A stretch of DNA of 64,000 bases. Origin: Haloarchaeobius amylolyticus (GTDB taxonomy: Archaea > Halobacteriota > Halobacteria > Halobacteriales > Natrialbaceae). Position numbers and translations under genes: made by a program. Shown here one piece after another: positions 1-8,493 of this stretch. The notes beneath the pieces were generated by a model, which was given only the letters and a program-made list of their open reading frames with translations, was not told the DNA's origin and did not search any database. Numbering within the stretch: the stretch's first letter is position 1; the number at the start of each line of letters is the position of its first letter. The stretch is from the NCBI RefSeq assembly GCF_026616195.1, contig NZ_JANHDH010000001.1, positions 1,612,001 through 1,676,000 on the forward strand. The letters run 5' to 3'.

Positions 1-1
1 G

Positions 2-814
2 GCCGACCTCGGGGCCTTCATGGCCGGCGAGGCCGTGCCGGCCGAGGACGGGGCTCCCCACAGTGACTCCGCGGGGCACCCCCACGGCGCGTCCGACCAC
101 GGCGGCGCAGGGCACGCCCACGGGGGCGGTCACGGCCACGGTGAGGGTGACCACCCGCACAGCGGCGAGACACACGAGCACGGCCACGGCGACGAGGAGG
201 GCCGCCCGCCGACGGACCACGGCGCCGACGTCCGCGAGGAACTCGAGGACCGCGGCGTCTACGGCGGCAAGCCACACGGCGAGGACGTGTACGCGGTCGT
301 CCTCTACTCCGAGGCCGACACCGAGGAGCTGTTCGAGGAGGTCGAGGGACTGCGCAAGAACTTCGACCACTACGACTCCCACGTGAAGACCGCGGTGTAC
401 GAGGCCGAGGGCGACGCCCCGGCGGCCATCGCGAGCGTCTGGGAGACCGAGTCGGCGGCGGACACCGCCAGCGGCTTCCTCACCGACCTGCCCGGCATCG
501 TCCGGCAGGCCGGCGACGACGCCGACAGCGACACCTGGGGCACGATGGGGATGTTCTACACCGTCAAGCCCGAGCATCGCGACGACTTCGTCGAGAAGTT
601 CGGGACCGTCGGCGAGGTGCTCGAAGGCATGGACGGCCACATCCAGACCGACCTGCTGTCGAACCGCGAGAACGAGGACGACATGTTCATCGCCTCGCGC
701 TGGGAGTCCAAGGACGACGCGATGGCGTTCTTCCGGTCGGACGCCTTCTCGGACACCGTCGACTGGGGCCGCGACGTGCTCGCGGACCGCCCGCGCCACG
801 TCTTCCTGGCGTAG
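2..814 (+). CDS. pitA: PitA-type heme-binding protein, C-terminal part (5' end outside window)
   Basis: The frame is open from the first bases of the window and ends at 814, so this is the C-terminal ~270 residues of a longer protein. The first residues (ADLGAFMAGE) look like the end of a chlorite dismutase-like domain. A strongly His-rich linker follows (about 18 His between codons 15 and 75), then two ferredoxin-like domains resembling antibiotic-biosynthesis monooxygenases; the second contains WGTMGMFYTV and FIASRWES. This order (Cld-like domain, His-rich linker, Abm-like domain) is that of PitA described in Haloferax volcanii. Heme binding is known for the family. The His-rich linker suggests metal binding, which is inference. 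No partner gene lies downstream on this strand. Confidence 0.8.
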   Translation, partial: ADLGAFMAGEAVPAEDGAPHSDSAGHPHGASDHGGAGHAHGGGHGHGEGDHPHSGETHEHGHGDEEGRPPTDHGADVREELEDRGVYGGKPHGEDVYAVVLYSEADTEELFEEVEGLRKNFDHYDSHVKTAVYEAEGDAPAAIASVWETESAADTASGFLTDLPGIVRQAGDDADSDTWGTMGMFYTVKPEHRDDFVEKFGTVGEVLEGMDGHIQTDLLSNRENEDDMFIASRWESKDDAMAFFRSDAFSDTVDWGRDVLADRPRHVFLA

Positions 815-1325
815 TCGGCCGCGTCGGTCGGAACCAGTTCTTTTGTCGGGGGAGAAGCCGTGAACAGCCCCGCTGCTCGTCGGGGGCCGAATCGGATGGG
901 GGGAAAGGGAGCGTCGGGAATGGGGCGCCACGAACCCACCCGGGAGGGGCGGTCGTGGAACGGACGGTCGTAACGGACGGTCGTGGTCGTTCGTGCCCTC
1001 ACCTGCCGGGGCCGCGGGGGGCTGCGGCCCGTCGGTGGCAGATGGCCCCGGCTGCCCGGTGTGGGGGGGTTGTCCGGGGCAACCGGGACGGTGCACCGCG
1101 TCGCACGAGAGTGCGATCGCGACCGATGCATTTCGACACGCTGTCGAGACCGGGGTCGCTCACGCGGTCGTGCGCCGACCGAGACGGATACCAGCGCACT
1201 CTGCCCCGTGTCCCGGTCGGTGGCGAACGTCGTTGCACACTCCTCGCGGGAACGGAAATCGCTCTCGCGAGAAGGGCATATATAAATAGTGCGTCCGAGG
1301 GTATAGCTAATCGGTCGTTTCGTAT
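815..1325. other. Intergenic region with an isolated TATA-like block
   Basis: There is no convincing gene in these 511 bases; short open frames are Arg-rich shadows. Visible are a tandem ACGGACGGTCGT motif near 960-985 and an unusually AT-rich block, CATATATAAATAG, at about 1278-1290. The block resembles a strong archaeal TATA box but has no obvious gene at the right distance on either strand. Confidence 0.6.
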
Positions 1326-2378
1326 TTAAGCGACACGCTTGTCTATCCCGGCCGTTTCTATGTCCTCGCCGCCGACGGACGACCGGAGCACGTCCATCCC
1401 GTCGTCGCGGTCGACGCCGAAGCCGTCGGCGTAGAGCGACTGGACCTGCTGGAACTCCTCGTCGCTGAGCGGCGGCACGTCGCTGGCGGCGGCCCACTCG
1501 TCGATGTCCTCGCGGGTGCGGAACGTCGGCGTGACCGTCGCCACGGAATCGTGGTAGAGGAGCCACTGGAGGCTCGCCTGTGACATGGTGCGCTCGCCGT
1601 CGCGTTCGAGGAACCGGACCGCGTCGAGCTTGTCCCAGCCCGTCTCGTACCAGGCGTCGGGCCGGTACGAGCGGTGGTCGTCGTCGTCCAGTTCGGTGTC
1701 GCGGGTGACCTGCTCGTTCAGGACGCCCGAGGAGTGCGGGACGCGGGGGATGAGGCTCGTGTTCGAGCCGGTCTCCGCGATGGTCTCGAGGAAGTGGTTG
1801 CCGACCTCCTGTTCGAGCATGTTCCAGACGAGCTGGAGGGAGTCGAACTCCTCGGTGATGGCCCTGTCGCCCTCGGCCAGCCAGCCGATGGAGGGGCCGA
1901 GCGCCCAGCCGACGGCGTTCACGAGCCCTTCCTCCTTCAACTCGTCGAGGGTCTCCAGCACGTCCGCGTCGACCTCGTCGACGTTGGCGTTGTGGAGCTG
2001 GAGCACGTCGATGGTGTCGAAGCCGAGGCGGTCGAGGCTGCGCTCGGTTGCGGTGCGGATCCACTCGGGCGTGATCTCCTTGGGGAGTTCGCCGTGGCCG
2101 GCCTGCGGGTTGTTGTAGAAGTCGTAGCCGACCTTGGTCGCGACGACGACCTCGTCGCGTCGGTCGCCCAGCGCCTCGCCGATGAGCTCCTCGCTGCGGC
2201 CGTGCCCGTACACGTCGCCGGTGTCGAAGTAGTTGATACCCTGGTCGAGTGCGTACCGGACCATCTCCTTGGCCTGCTCCTCTGTGCGGTCGCCCCACCA
2301 GTCGGTGCCGACGACCCACGCGCCGAACCCGATTTCGGATACCTCGAGACCGGAGTCGCCGAGTTCGCGGTAATGCAT
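1326..2378 (-). CDS. Aldo/keto reductase
   Basis: A 350-residue single-domain NAD(P)H-dependent oxidoreductase of the aldo/keto reductase superfamily, predicted cytosolic, reducing carbonyls to alcohols. The catalytic tetrad can be read: Asp and Tyr in FDTGDVYG, Lys in VVVATKVG and His in VLQLHN. The N-terminus MHYRELGDSGLEVSEIGFGAW is typical, so the ATG at 2378 is well supported, and a TATA-like GATTACTT lies 21-28 bases upstream. The gene is divergent from the GH32 gene, so a sugar or sugar-derived aldehyde substrate is possible, but nothing in the sequence fixes the substrate. Length is slightly above the usual 310-340 residues. Confidence 0.9.
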   Translation of the reverse strand: MHYRELGDSGLEVSEIGFGAWVVGTDWWGDRTEEQAKEMVRYALDQGINYFDTGDVYGHGRSEELIGEALGDRRDEVVVATKVGYDFYNNPQAGHGELPKEITPEWIRTATERSLDRLGFDTIDVLQLHNANVDEVDADVLETLDELKEEGLVNAVGWALGPSIGWLAEGDRAITEEFDSLQLVWNMLEQEVGNHFLETIAETGSNTSLIPRVPHSSGVLNEQVTRDTELDDDDHRSYRPDAWYETGWDKLDAVRFLERDGERTMSQASLQWLLYHDSVATVTPTFRTREDIDEWAAASDVPPLSDEEFQQVQSLYADGFGVDRDDGMDVLRSSVGGEDIETAGIDKRVA

Positions 2379-2398
2379 ATCCGGCCCTTGGGAACGGG

Positions 2399-2406
2399 AT
2401 TACTTA
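2399..2406 (-). promoter_or_regulatory. TATA-like element of the aldo/keto reductase gene
   Basis: ATTACTTA on the plus strand (TAAGTAAT on the minus strand) is centred about 25 bases before the ATG at 2378. This fits a leaderless haloarchaeal transcript. Confidence 0.45.
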
Positions 2407-2516
2407 GCGGGTGTGCTTCGTTCCCGACCCCTGAGAAGTGAGAGACGAGGAAGCCGTTCCTCGCGAATCGACGGCGGGCGCCGGGGGTCGCCCGCGACCG
2501 ATGCCCGATAGGCAAC

Positions 2517-2526
2517 GCTTTTCATT
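2517..2526 (+). promoter_or_regulatory. TATA-like element of the GH32 gene
   Basis: GCTTTTCATT lies 24-33 bases before the ATG at 2550, the usual distance for a leaderless haloarchaeal gene. A second AT-rich stretch, GTTAAAAC, lies closer to the start. Confidence 0.4.
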
Positions 2527-2549
2527 CGGTGCCGAGTTAAAACCTGCCA

Positions 2550-4688
2550 ATGGACGGAATTCCGGTTCGCGTCGCGTGTCTCTACGTGGCCGAACTGACC
2601 AGCGAACAGCGGGCCGCCTACGACTGGTGCGCCGAGACGGCCGCCCGGGCGGACCGCATCTCGCTGGACGTGGTCGCCGACGGTGCCGTCGACCTCGCGG
2701 CGTACGACGCCGTCTGGTGGCACCGCGACAGCCCCCTCGACGGCGAGGACGTACAGGTCGCCGGCGAGCGATTGCGGGCCTACGTCGAGGACGGCGGCGG
2801 GCTCCTGCTCAGCCTGCGGGCCATGGAGGCCATCTCCCAGCTCGGCATCGACCCCGTCGCGCCCGACGCCGCCGGCGTCGAGGACATCACCGGCCGGGCC
2901 GGCGTGCTCCGGCGCTCGCTCCACGACGACCATCCGGCGTTCGAGACGTTCGATGGCCGCCGGGTCTTCACCCGCGCGCCCGACCGCGAGCAGGCGTTCG
3001 CCCGGTACGAGCGCGTCGTTCCCGAGGCGGGCGACGTGCTGGCGTGCTCGGTCAGGGGCGACGCCGACCTCGTCGGCCACCGCACCCTCGTCGAGTGGAC
3101 GCCCGGCGCCGGCCGGGTCATCGGGGCCGGCTCGGCGCTCGGCTTCCGCGACCCCGGCGACTACGAGGACGCGATGCGCCACGAGCAGTTCGTGCGGAAC
3201 CTGCTGGCCACGCTGGCCAGCGACCGCGTGCCCGACGTGACGGGACGCCCCGCCACGACCGAGGGCTTCACCCGCCTGCGCGAGCGACTCGCCGACGACC
3301 ACCACCGCCCGGCGTACCACCTCTCGCCGCCGGCGAACTGGCTCAACGACCCGAACGGCCTCATCGAATACGACGGCGAGTACCACGTCTTCTACCAGTA
3401 CAACCCGAGTGGCCCCTTCCACGGCTCCATCCACTGGGGCCACGCCGTCAGCGAGGACCTGGTCCACTGGCGCGACGAACCGGTCGCGCTGGCGCCCACA
3501 CCCGGCGGCCCGGACCACGACGGCTGCTGGTCGGGCTGTGCGGTCGTCGACGAGGACGGCGTCCCGACCCTGCTCTACACGGGCGGCGAGGGCCACGTGC
3601 AGTTGCCGTGTCTCGCCACCAGCGACGACGGCCTGCGGTCGTGGACGAAACACCGCGGCAACCCCATCATCGAGGAGGCCCCGACCGACGTCGACATCCT
3701 CTCGACCGACGACTGGGAGGCCGAGTTCCGCGACCACTGCGTCTGGCGCGAGGACGGGTACTGGTACCAGCTCATCGGCTCCGGCGTCAGCGAAATCGGT
3801 GGCACCGCCCTGCTCTACCGCGGCACGAGCCTCCGGGAGTGGGAGTACGTCGGCCCGCTCCTGACCGGCGACGACGGCCACGGGACGGTCTGGGAGTGCC
3901 CGGAACTGCTCGACTTCGGCGAGAAGCAACTCCTGCACGTCTCGAACTACGACGAGGTCAGGTACTTCCTCGGCGAGGCCGACCTCTCGGAACCCGCGTT
4001 CACCGTCGAACACGAGGGTAAGCTCGACTACGGCGGCTTCTACGCCCCGCAGTCGCTCACCACGGGCGACGGCCGGGAACTCACCTTCGGCTGGCTCCCC
4101 GAGGCCCGCGGCATGGAGGCCCAGTGGGAGGCCGGCTGGTCCGGGCTCATGTCCCTCCCCCGCGAACTCGACATCGGCGAGGACGGCTGTCTCCGCCAGC
4201 GTCCCGCCGCCGAGGTGGCCTCCCTCCGCGGGCGCCACGCCGACTCGCGCGAACTCGGCCTCCCGACCGACGACCATCGCTGCCTCGACGTCGACGGGGG
4301 CGCGGCCGAACTCCGCCTCTCGGTCGACGTCACGCCGGGCGGCACCTTCGAACTGGGCGTCTGCGAGTCGCCCGCGCTCTCGGAACGGACCGCCATCCGG
4401 TACGACGGCGAGTCGGTCGTCGTCGACCGTGCCGAGAGCAGTCTCGACCCCGCCGCCGACTCCGGCGAACAGCACATGCCGGTCGACGGCGACGGGCAGG
4501 TCGACCTCCACGTCTTCGTCGACGGGAGCGTCGTCGAGATCTTCGCGAACGAGCATCGCTGCCTGACGAGCCGGGTGTACCCCACGAGAGCGGACGCGAC
4601 CGGCGTCTCGGTCAGCGCCCGCGGCGGGCCGGTTGACGTGGACGTCGAGGCGTGGGAACTGGAGAGCGTCTGGCCCGCTGGGCGGTGA
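2550..4688 (+). CDS. GH32 beta-fructosidase with N-terminal amidotransferase/ThuA-like domain
   Basis: A 712-residue protein in two parts. Residues 5-220 look like a class I amidotransferase or ThuA-type alpha/beta domain ([23 protein letters not shown]). From about 250 a GH32 five-bladed propeller follows, then a C-terminal beta sandwich ending near 705. GH32 hydrolyses fructosyl linkages in sucrose, levan or inulin. The nucleophile block WLNDPNG is present (Asp267), the transition-state block is FRDHCVW (Asp395, with His where the family usually has Pro), and the acid/base block is WECPEL (Glu449). No signal peptide or Tat motif is visible, so the enzyme is predicted cytosolic. It converges with the GH68 gene at 4968-6272. 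The N-terminal fusion is the odd part; its role is unknown. Confidence 0.9.
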   Translation: MDGIPVRVACLYVAELTSEQRAAYDWCAETAARADRISLDVVADGAVDLAAYDAVWWHRDSPLDGEDVQVAGERLRAYVEDGGGLLLSLRAMEAISQLGIDPVAPDAAGVEDITGRAGVLRRSLHDDHPAFETFDGRRVFTRAPDREQAFARYERVVPEAGDVLACSVRGDADLVGHRTLVEWTPGAGRVIGAGSALGFRDPGDYEDAMRHEQFVRNLLATLASDRVPDVTGRPATTEGFTRLRERLADDHHRPAYHLSPPANWLNDPNGLIEYDGEYHVFYQYNPSGPFHGSIHWGHAVSEDLVHWRDEPVALAPTPGGPDHDGCWSGCAVVDEDGVPTLLYTGGEGHVQLPCLATSDDGLRSWTKHRGNPIIEEAPTDVDILSTDDWEAEFRDHCVWREDGYWYQLIGSGVSEIGGTALLYRGTSLREWEYVGPLLTGDDGHGTVWECPELLDFGEKQLLHVSNYDEVRYFLGEADLSEPAFTVEHEGKLDYGGFYAPQSLTTGDGRELTFGWLPEARGMEAQWEAGWSGLMSLPRELDIGEDGCLRQRPAAEVASLRGRHADSRELGLPTDDHRCLDVDGGAAELRLSVDVTPGGTFELGVCESPALSERTAIRYDGESVVVDRAESSLDPAADSGEQHMPVDGDGQVDLHVFVDGSVVEIFANEHRCLTSRVYPTRADATGVSVSARGGPVDVDVEAWELESVWPAGR

Positions 4689-4967
4689 GAGCGGGGAGGA
4701 CCGGCTGTTTTCTGGAGCGTCACGAACACGGTGGCGCGTGCCGTGCCGGATGTCGACCGTCAGTGAGCCCCCGGCACGGGGTCGCGCGAGGGACGACTGG
4801 AACGGAGCGACGCGGAGTGGAAGGAGTCGGCTGGGGAGGGCGTGGTGCGGTCACGACGCCAGCGCGAGTGAACTGCCCGGTGTCACTGCCGGCCAGTCGA
4901 CAGCCCCCAGTCCCGGGTCAGCGATCATCGACAGCAACCCAGCGTCCGGGAACCCACGAACTCCACC

Positions 4968-6272
4968 TCAGCGATACAGGTACCCCGACTCCTCCGCGTC
5001 CCGGGTCCCGTACCGCTCCGCGAAGTCCGCCGGCGGTAAGTCCTCGTCCTCGGTCGGCAGGTGGCCGTGTTTCAGCACGCCGCGGAGCCACGTCTCGCCG
5101 TCGCCGAAGCCCAGCCGGACCGTCGGCGCGAGCGTCCCGCCGAAGCGACGCATCTGCTCGTCCTCGGGGAGCAGGGCCACGTCGTCCAGCGAGGGCCGGT
5201 CGAAGTCGTAGTAGTTGAAGAAGCTCGTCACGAGCAGCTCGTTCCGGTGCTTGTACACCATCCACGAGTACGCCTGGAACGGCGCGTTCTTCGGGTTCGT
5301 CAGCACCAGCCCGGAGTCGTTGAGGGGCTGGTAGTCCCCGCGCAGGTCGTCCGCGACGAAGCCGTAGAGGGCGTCGTACCCGGAGAGGCCGGGCGCGAAC
5401 GTGTGGACGTGGCTCGCGGTGAACAGGTAGTACCGCCCGTCGTCGACCACGATGTGCGGGCGCTCCAGTTCCTGGTTGACGCCCACCGCGTCGAGCAGGG
5501 GCCCCTGGAGGGTCCAGTCGGTCGGGTCGCCCGAGGGCGAGTGCGCGATGCCGATGCTCCCGTTGAACTCCTGCTGGGCCGCGTCGCCGCCGCAGGCCGG
5601 TGAGCCCTCGGGGACGGGCGTGTTCGCCTCGAACAGGAGGTACGTCTCCCCGTCGGCGGGGTCCTCGAAGAACCACGGGTCCCGGAAGGTGTAGATCATC
5701 CCGCGGGACTGGTCCTCGGTCTCGTACCAGTCGCCGTCGGGCTCGGCGAGGATCTCGTGCTCCCACGGCCCCTGGAGGCTGAGGCCCTGCCCGCCCGTCT
5801 CGACCGTGCCGCCGGCGGCACAGGCCAGGCGCTGGGTGTAGGTCAGGTCCTCCTCGCCGGACTGCCCGGCCGCGGTGTAGTAGAGGTAGCAGGTGCCGTC
5901 GTCGTCCAGCAGCGCGGAGCCGGCCCACTGGCGCGAGCCGAAGGCGGCGTCGGGGTCGACCGCCACGCCGCCGCGGTACCACTCCTCGCCGTCCGTCGAG
6001 TAGAAGTACCGGATGGTCGCCACGTCGTGGCGCTTGCCGGGGAGCAACTCGGCGGGCGCGGAGAGACAGAAGATGACGCGGTAACCGCCGGGGGTGGCGA
6101 TGCTGCCGTCGCGCTCGCGGAGCAGCCAGGTGTCCCAGACGTGGTAGTCGGGGTCGGTGTTCGTCTCCGGCGGGTAGATGACGGGGGCTGTCGCGTCGTC
6201 GCGCCGCGTGATACCGGCTGCGTGCTCGCGGGTCCAGGCGGGGGTGTCGGACCCGGGCGTCTCGTCGTGCAT
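4968..6272 (-). CDS. GH68 fructosyltransferase (levansucrase/inulosucrase family)
   Basis: A 434-residue GH68 enzyme. The nucleophile block is VWDTW (Asp47), the transition-state stabiliser is in TFRDPW (Asp198), and the acid/base block is QELERPH (Glu270). Family members split sucrose and either transfer fructose to a growing levan or inulin or to water. The chosen start, MHDETPG, follows the divergent spacer; upstream codons are unlike the family. The N-terminus is hydrophilic with no secretion signal, although bacterial GH68 enzymes are mostly exported. The gene converges with the GH32 fructosidase, so the pair could make and break the same fructan or simply use sucrose. Product type cannot be read from the sequence. 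Confidence 0.88.
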   Translation of the reverse strand: MHDETPGSDTPAWTREHAAGITRRDDATAPVIYPPETNTDPDYHVWDTWLLRERDGSIATPGGYRVIFCLSAPAELLPGKRHDVATIRYFYSTDGEEWYRGGVAVDPDAAFGSRQWAGSALLDDDGTCYLYYTAAGQSGEEDLTYTQRLACAAGGTVETGGQGLSLQGPWEHEILAEPDGDWYETEDQSRGMIYTFRDPWFFEDPADGETYLLFEANTPVPEGSPACGGDAAQQEFNGSIGIAHSPSGDPTDWTLQGPLLDAVGVNQELERPHIVVDDGRYYLFTASHVHTFAPGLSGYDALYGFVADDLRGDYQPLNDSGLVLTNPKNAPFQAYSWMVYKHRNELLVTSFFNYYDFDRPSLDDVALLPEDEQMRRFGGTLAPTVRLGFGDGETWLRGVLKHGHLPTEDEDLPPADFAERYGTRDAEESGYLYR

Positions 6273-6401
6273 ACAGCTACTACTCGACTCCGAGTGAATA
6301 GACGTACCCATTTGCGGCAGATGGTGCCTGGGGGTCGCCGTGACCGCAGGAAGCCGGCACGGCGTGCGCCCGGTGGTACAGGGTTCGCACAACCGAACCA
6401 C

Positions 6402-6408
6402 CATAAGT
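6402..6408 (+). promoter_or_regulatory. TATA-like element before the acetyltransferase gene
   Basis: CATAAGT lies 22-28 bases before the ATG at 6430 in the divergent spacer shared with the GH68 gene. Confidence 0.35.
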
Positions 6409-6429
6409 CTCGGCGTCGAACGACCGTGC

Positions 6430-7329
6430 ATGACGAAGCGACACGTCTCGTTGCCGGACAGCGCGGAGGCCGGCGTCCGTGCGTTCATCGAGGAGGTAGA
6501 CCAGCGCCTCTCCTCCGACGAGAGCACCTGCAGCGTGGTCGAGGACGTGCTCGTGGACCTCCACGGCGACCGCGAGGCCTACGAGCGCTGGCAGAACGGC
6601 GAGGACGTCTCGCCCGCCGAGCAGGTCCGCCTGCAGGGGTACGACCCCTGTAACACCACGCTCGAGTCCGAGTACTACGCCGAGAAGGACGAGGAGGCCT
6701 TCGAGCGCTCGAAGCACCTCCAGTGGCTCTGGCGCCAGTTCGACGCGACACCGATGGCCGACAACGTCGAGTTCGCGCTGCGCTTCCGCCAGATGCTCGC
6801 CGAACACCTCTTCGACGAGGTCGGGGAGAACTGCCGCTTCTTCAAGGGCATCACCTTCACCTACGGGCACAACATCTCCATCGGCGACAACGTGGTCGTC
6901 CACGACGACGTCCACCTCGACGACCGCGGCAAGCTCACCATCGGCGACCGCTGTTCCATCTCCGACGGCGTCCACATCTACAGCCACGACCACGACGTCG
7001 TCGACCAGACCGCCGTCGAGAACTTCCACACCATCGTCGAGGACGACGTGCGCCTCACCTTCGACGTGATGGTCCGCGCCGGCTGCAAGGTCGGCGAGAA
7101 CGCGGTCGTCGGCGCCCGCGGGGTCGTCCAGTCCGACATCCCCGCCCACCACATCGCGGTCGGCCAGCCCGCCAAGAGCGTGAAGGTCAAGCCCGGCTGG
7201 GAGGACGTGGCCGAGCCGGTCGACGAGGGCAACGTGAACCGCCAGGCCGAGCGCGAGATCCCCTACGACCTCCCCGAGGACCTCGACGTGTTCGACGAGT
7301 TCGAGCGGGACCTGTCGCCCCCGAAGTAA
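6430..7329 (+). CDS. Hexapeptide-repeat (left-handed beta-helix) acetyltransferase
   Basis: A 299-residue protein with a long helical N-terminus (about 1-130), a left-handed beta-helix of imperfect hexapeptide turns (about 135-250, for example ISIGDNVVVHDDV and LTIGDRCSISDGV), and an acidic tail. It resembles the maltose/galactoside O-acetyltransferase group, which uses acetyl-CoA to acetylate sugars; HIYSHDHD supplies the histidine block usual at the active site. The ATG at 6430 is chosen because the family-like sequence starts there and a TATA-like CATAAGT precedes it. It sits between sugar genes, so a sugar substrate is likely but not proven. Confidence 0.8.
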   Translation: MTKRHVSLPDSAEAGVRAFIEEVDQRLSSDESTCSVVEDVLVDLHGDREAYERWQNGEDVSPAEQVRLQGYDPCNTTLESEYYAEKDEEAFERSKHLQWLWRQFDATPMADNVEFALRFRQMLAEHLFDEVGENCRFFKGITFTYGHNISIGDNVVVHDDVHLDDRGKLTIGDRCSISDGVHIYSHDHDVVDQTAVENFHTIVEDDVRLTFDVMVRAGCKVGENAVVGARGVVQSDIPAHHIAVGQPAKSVKVKPGWEDVAEPVDEGNVNRQAEREIPYDLPEDLDVFDEFERDLSPPK

Positions 7330-7332
7330 CAG

Positions 7333-7340
7333 ATTTTTAC
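7333..7340 (+). promoter_or_regulatory. TATA-like element of the PQQ sugar dehydrogenase gene
   Basis: ATTTTTAC lies 25-32 bases before the ATG at 7365, directly after the acetyltransferase stop codon, suggesting a separate leaderless transcript. Confidence 0.45.
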
Positions 7341-7364
7341 CCAGTCGGTCCGAACCGCGCGACC

Positions 7365-8450
7365 ATGCGACGCCGCCGGTTCCTCGCCGCCACCGCCACC
7401 CTCCCCACCGTCGCCGGCGCGGGCTGTCTGGGCCCCGACGACGACGAGCGCACGCACACGACCACCGAGGAGCGCCCGCTCCGCCTCGAGCGCGTGCGGA
7501 TGCGCCTGGACACGCCGTGGGGTGCCGCCTTCCACCCGCGCACCGGCGAACTCTACGTCACGGAACGCCCCGGCCGCATCCAGCAGGCGACCGGCCGCGA
7601 CGCGGGACTGGTCCGCGACCTGACCGTCGAGACCGTCGAACGGGGCGAGACCGGCCTCCACGGGCTGGCGTTCGACCCCGCCGACCCGACCCGCGCGTTC
7701 GCGTTCCAGACCTACCAGCGCGCGTCCGGACTCTGGAACCGGGTCCTCGAACTCGCCGTCGACCGCGCCTTCGCCGTCTCCGGCGTCCTCTTCGACAGGA
7801 TCCCCGCGGCCGAGGTCAACAACGGCGGCCGGCTCGCCATCGGCCCGGAGGACGCACTCTACGTGACCACCGGCGACGTGGGCGAGCCGGAGCGCGCCCG
7901 CGACACCGACTCGCTTGCCGGCAAGGTCCTCCGGCTCACCCGCGACGGTGACCCCCACCCCGACAACCCGTTCGACAACGCGGTGTACAGCTACGGCTTC
8001 CGGAACCCACTCGGCATCACGTTCGTCGACGGCGAGTGCTACGTCTGCGACCACGGCCCCGACGCGAACGACGAACTCAACCGGGTCGAACCGGGCGGCG
8101 ACTACGGCTGGCCGGCCGTCGCCGGCCCCGCCCAGTCGAGCCAGTCCGTCGACCCGCTGGTGACCTGGGACGCCCGCATCTCGCCCGCGAGCCTGGCGTA
8201 CTACCGGGGCGGCATCGAGCGCTGGCAGGATAGCTTCTTCGTCGGCGCGCTCACCGGCGAGCACCTGCGCCGGGTCGTCATCGACGGCGGCGAACCCGTC
8301 TCGCAGGGGTCCTTCTTCGGCGACCTCGGGCGCATCCGGACGACGTTCACCGGCCCGGACGGCCACCTCTACCTCACGACCAGCGACCAGGACGGGCAGG
8401 GCGACCCGGAGCCGACGGACGACGCCGTGTTCCGGGTGCTACCGCCGTAA
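7365..8450 (+). CDS. Soluble-type PQQ-dependent aldose dehydrogenase, Tat lipoprotein
   Basis: A 361-residue protein of the glucose/sorbosone dehydrogenase family. The N-terminus MRRRRFLAATATLPTVAGAGC combines a twin-arginine signal with a lipobox, so it should be exported folded and lipid-anchored outside the cell. The six-bladed propeller shows the family blocks ETGLHGLAFDP (the catalytic His region), NNGGRLAIGPEDALYVTTGD, YSYGFRNPLG and GGDYGWP. Family members oxidise aldoses at C1 using PQQ. No PQQ biosynthesis gene is in the window, so cofactor supply is unresolved. A TATA-like ATTTTTAC lies 25-32 bases upstream. Confidence 0.88.
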   Translation: MRRRRFLAATATLPTVAGAGCLGPDDDERTHTTTEERPLRLERVRMRLDTPWGAAFHPRTGELYVTERPGRIQQATGRDAGLVRDLTVETVERGETGLHGLAFDPADPTRAFAFQTYQRASGLWNRVLELAVDRAFAVSGVLFDRIPAAEVNNGGRLAIGPEDALYVTTGDVGEPERARDTDSLAGKVLRLTRDGDPHPDNPFDNAVYSYGFRNPLGITFVDGECYVCDHGPDANDELNRVEPGGDYGWPAVAGPAQSSQSVDPLVTWDARISPASLAYYRGGIERWQDSFFVGALTGEHLRRVVIDGGEPVSQGSFFGDLGRIRTTFTGPDGHLYLTTSDQDGQGDPEPTDDAVFRVLPP

Positions 8451-8493
8451 GCGCGAACGCAGAAGAGACAGCCGACCCAGCCGACGCAGGTTC

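Noticed and set aside
2400-4556. A 718-codon open frame on the minus strand opposite the GH32 gene
   Set aside because: A shadow of the GH32 reading frame: low-complexity Val/Ala/Glu/Arg sequence and no recognisable domain.
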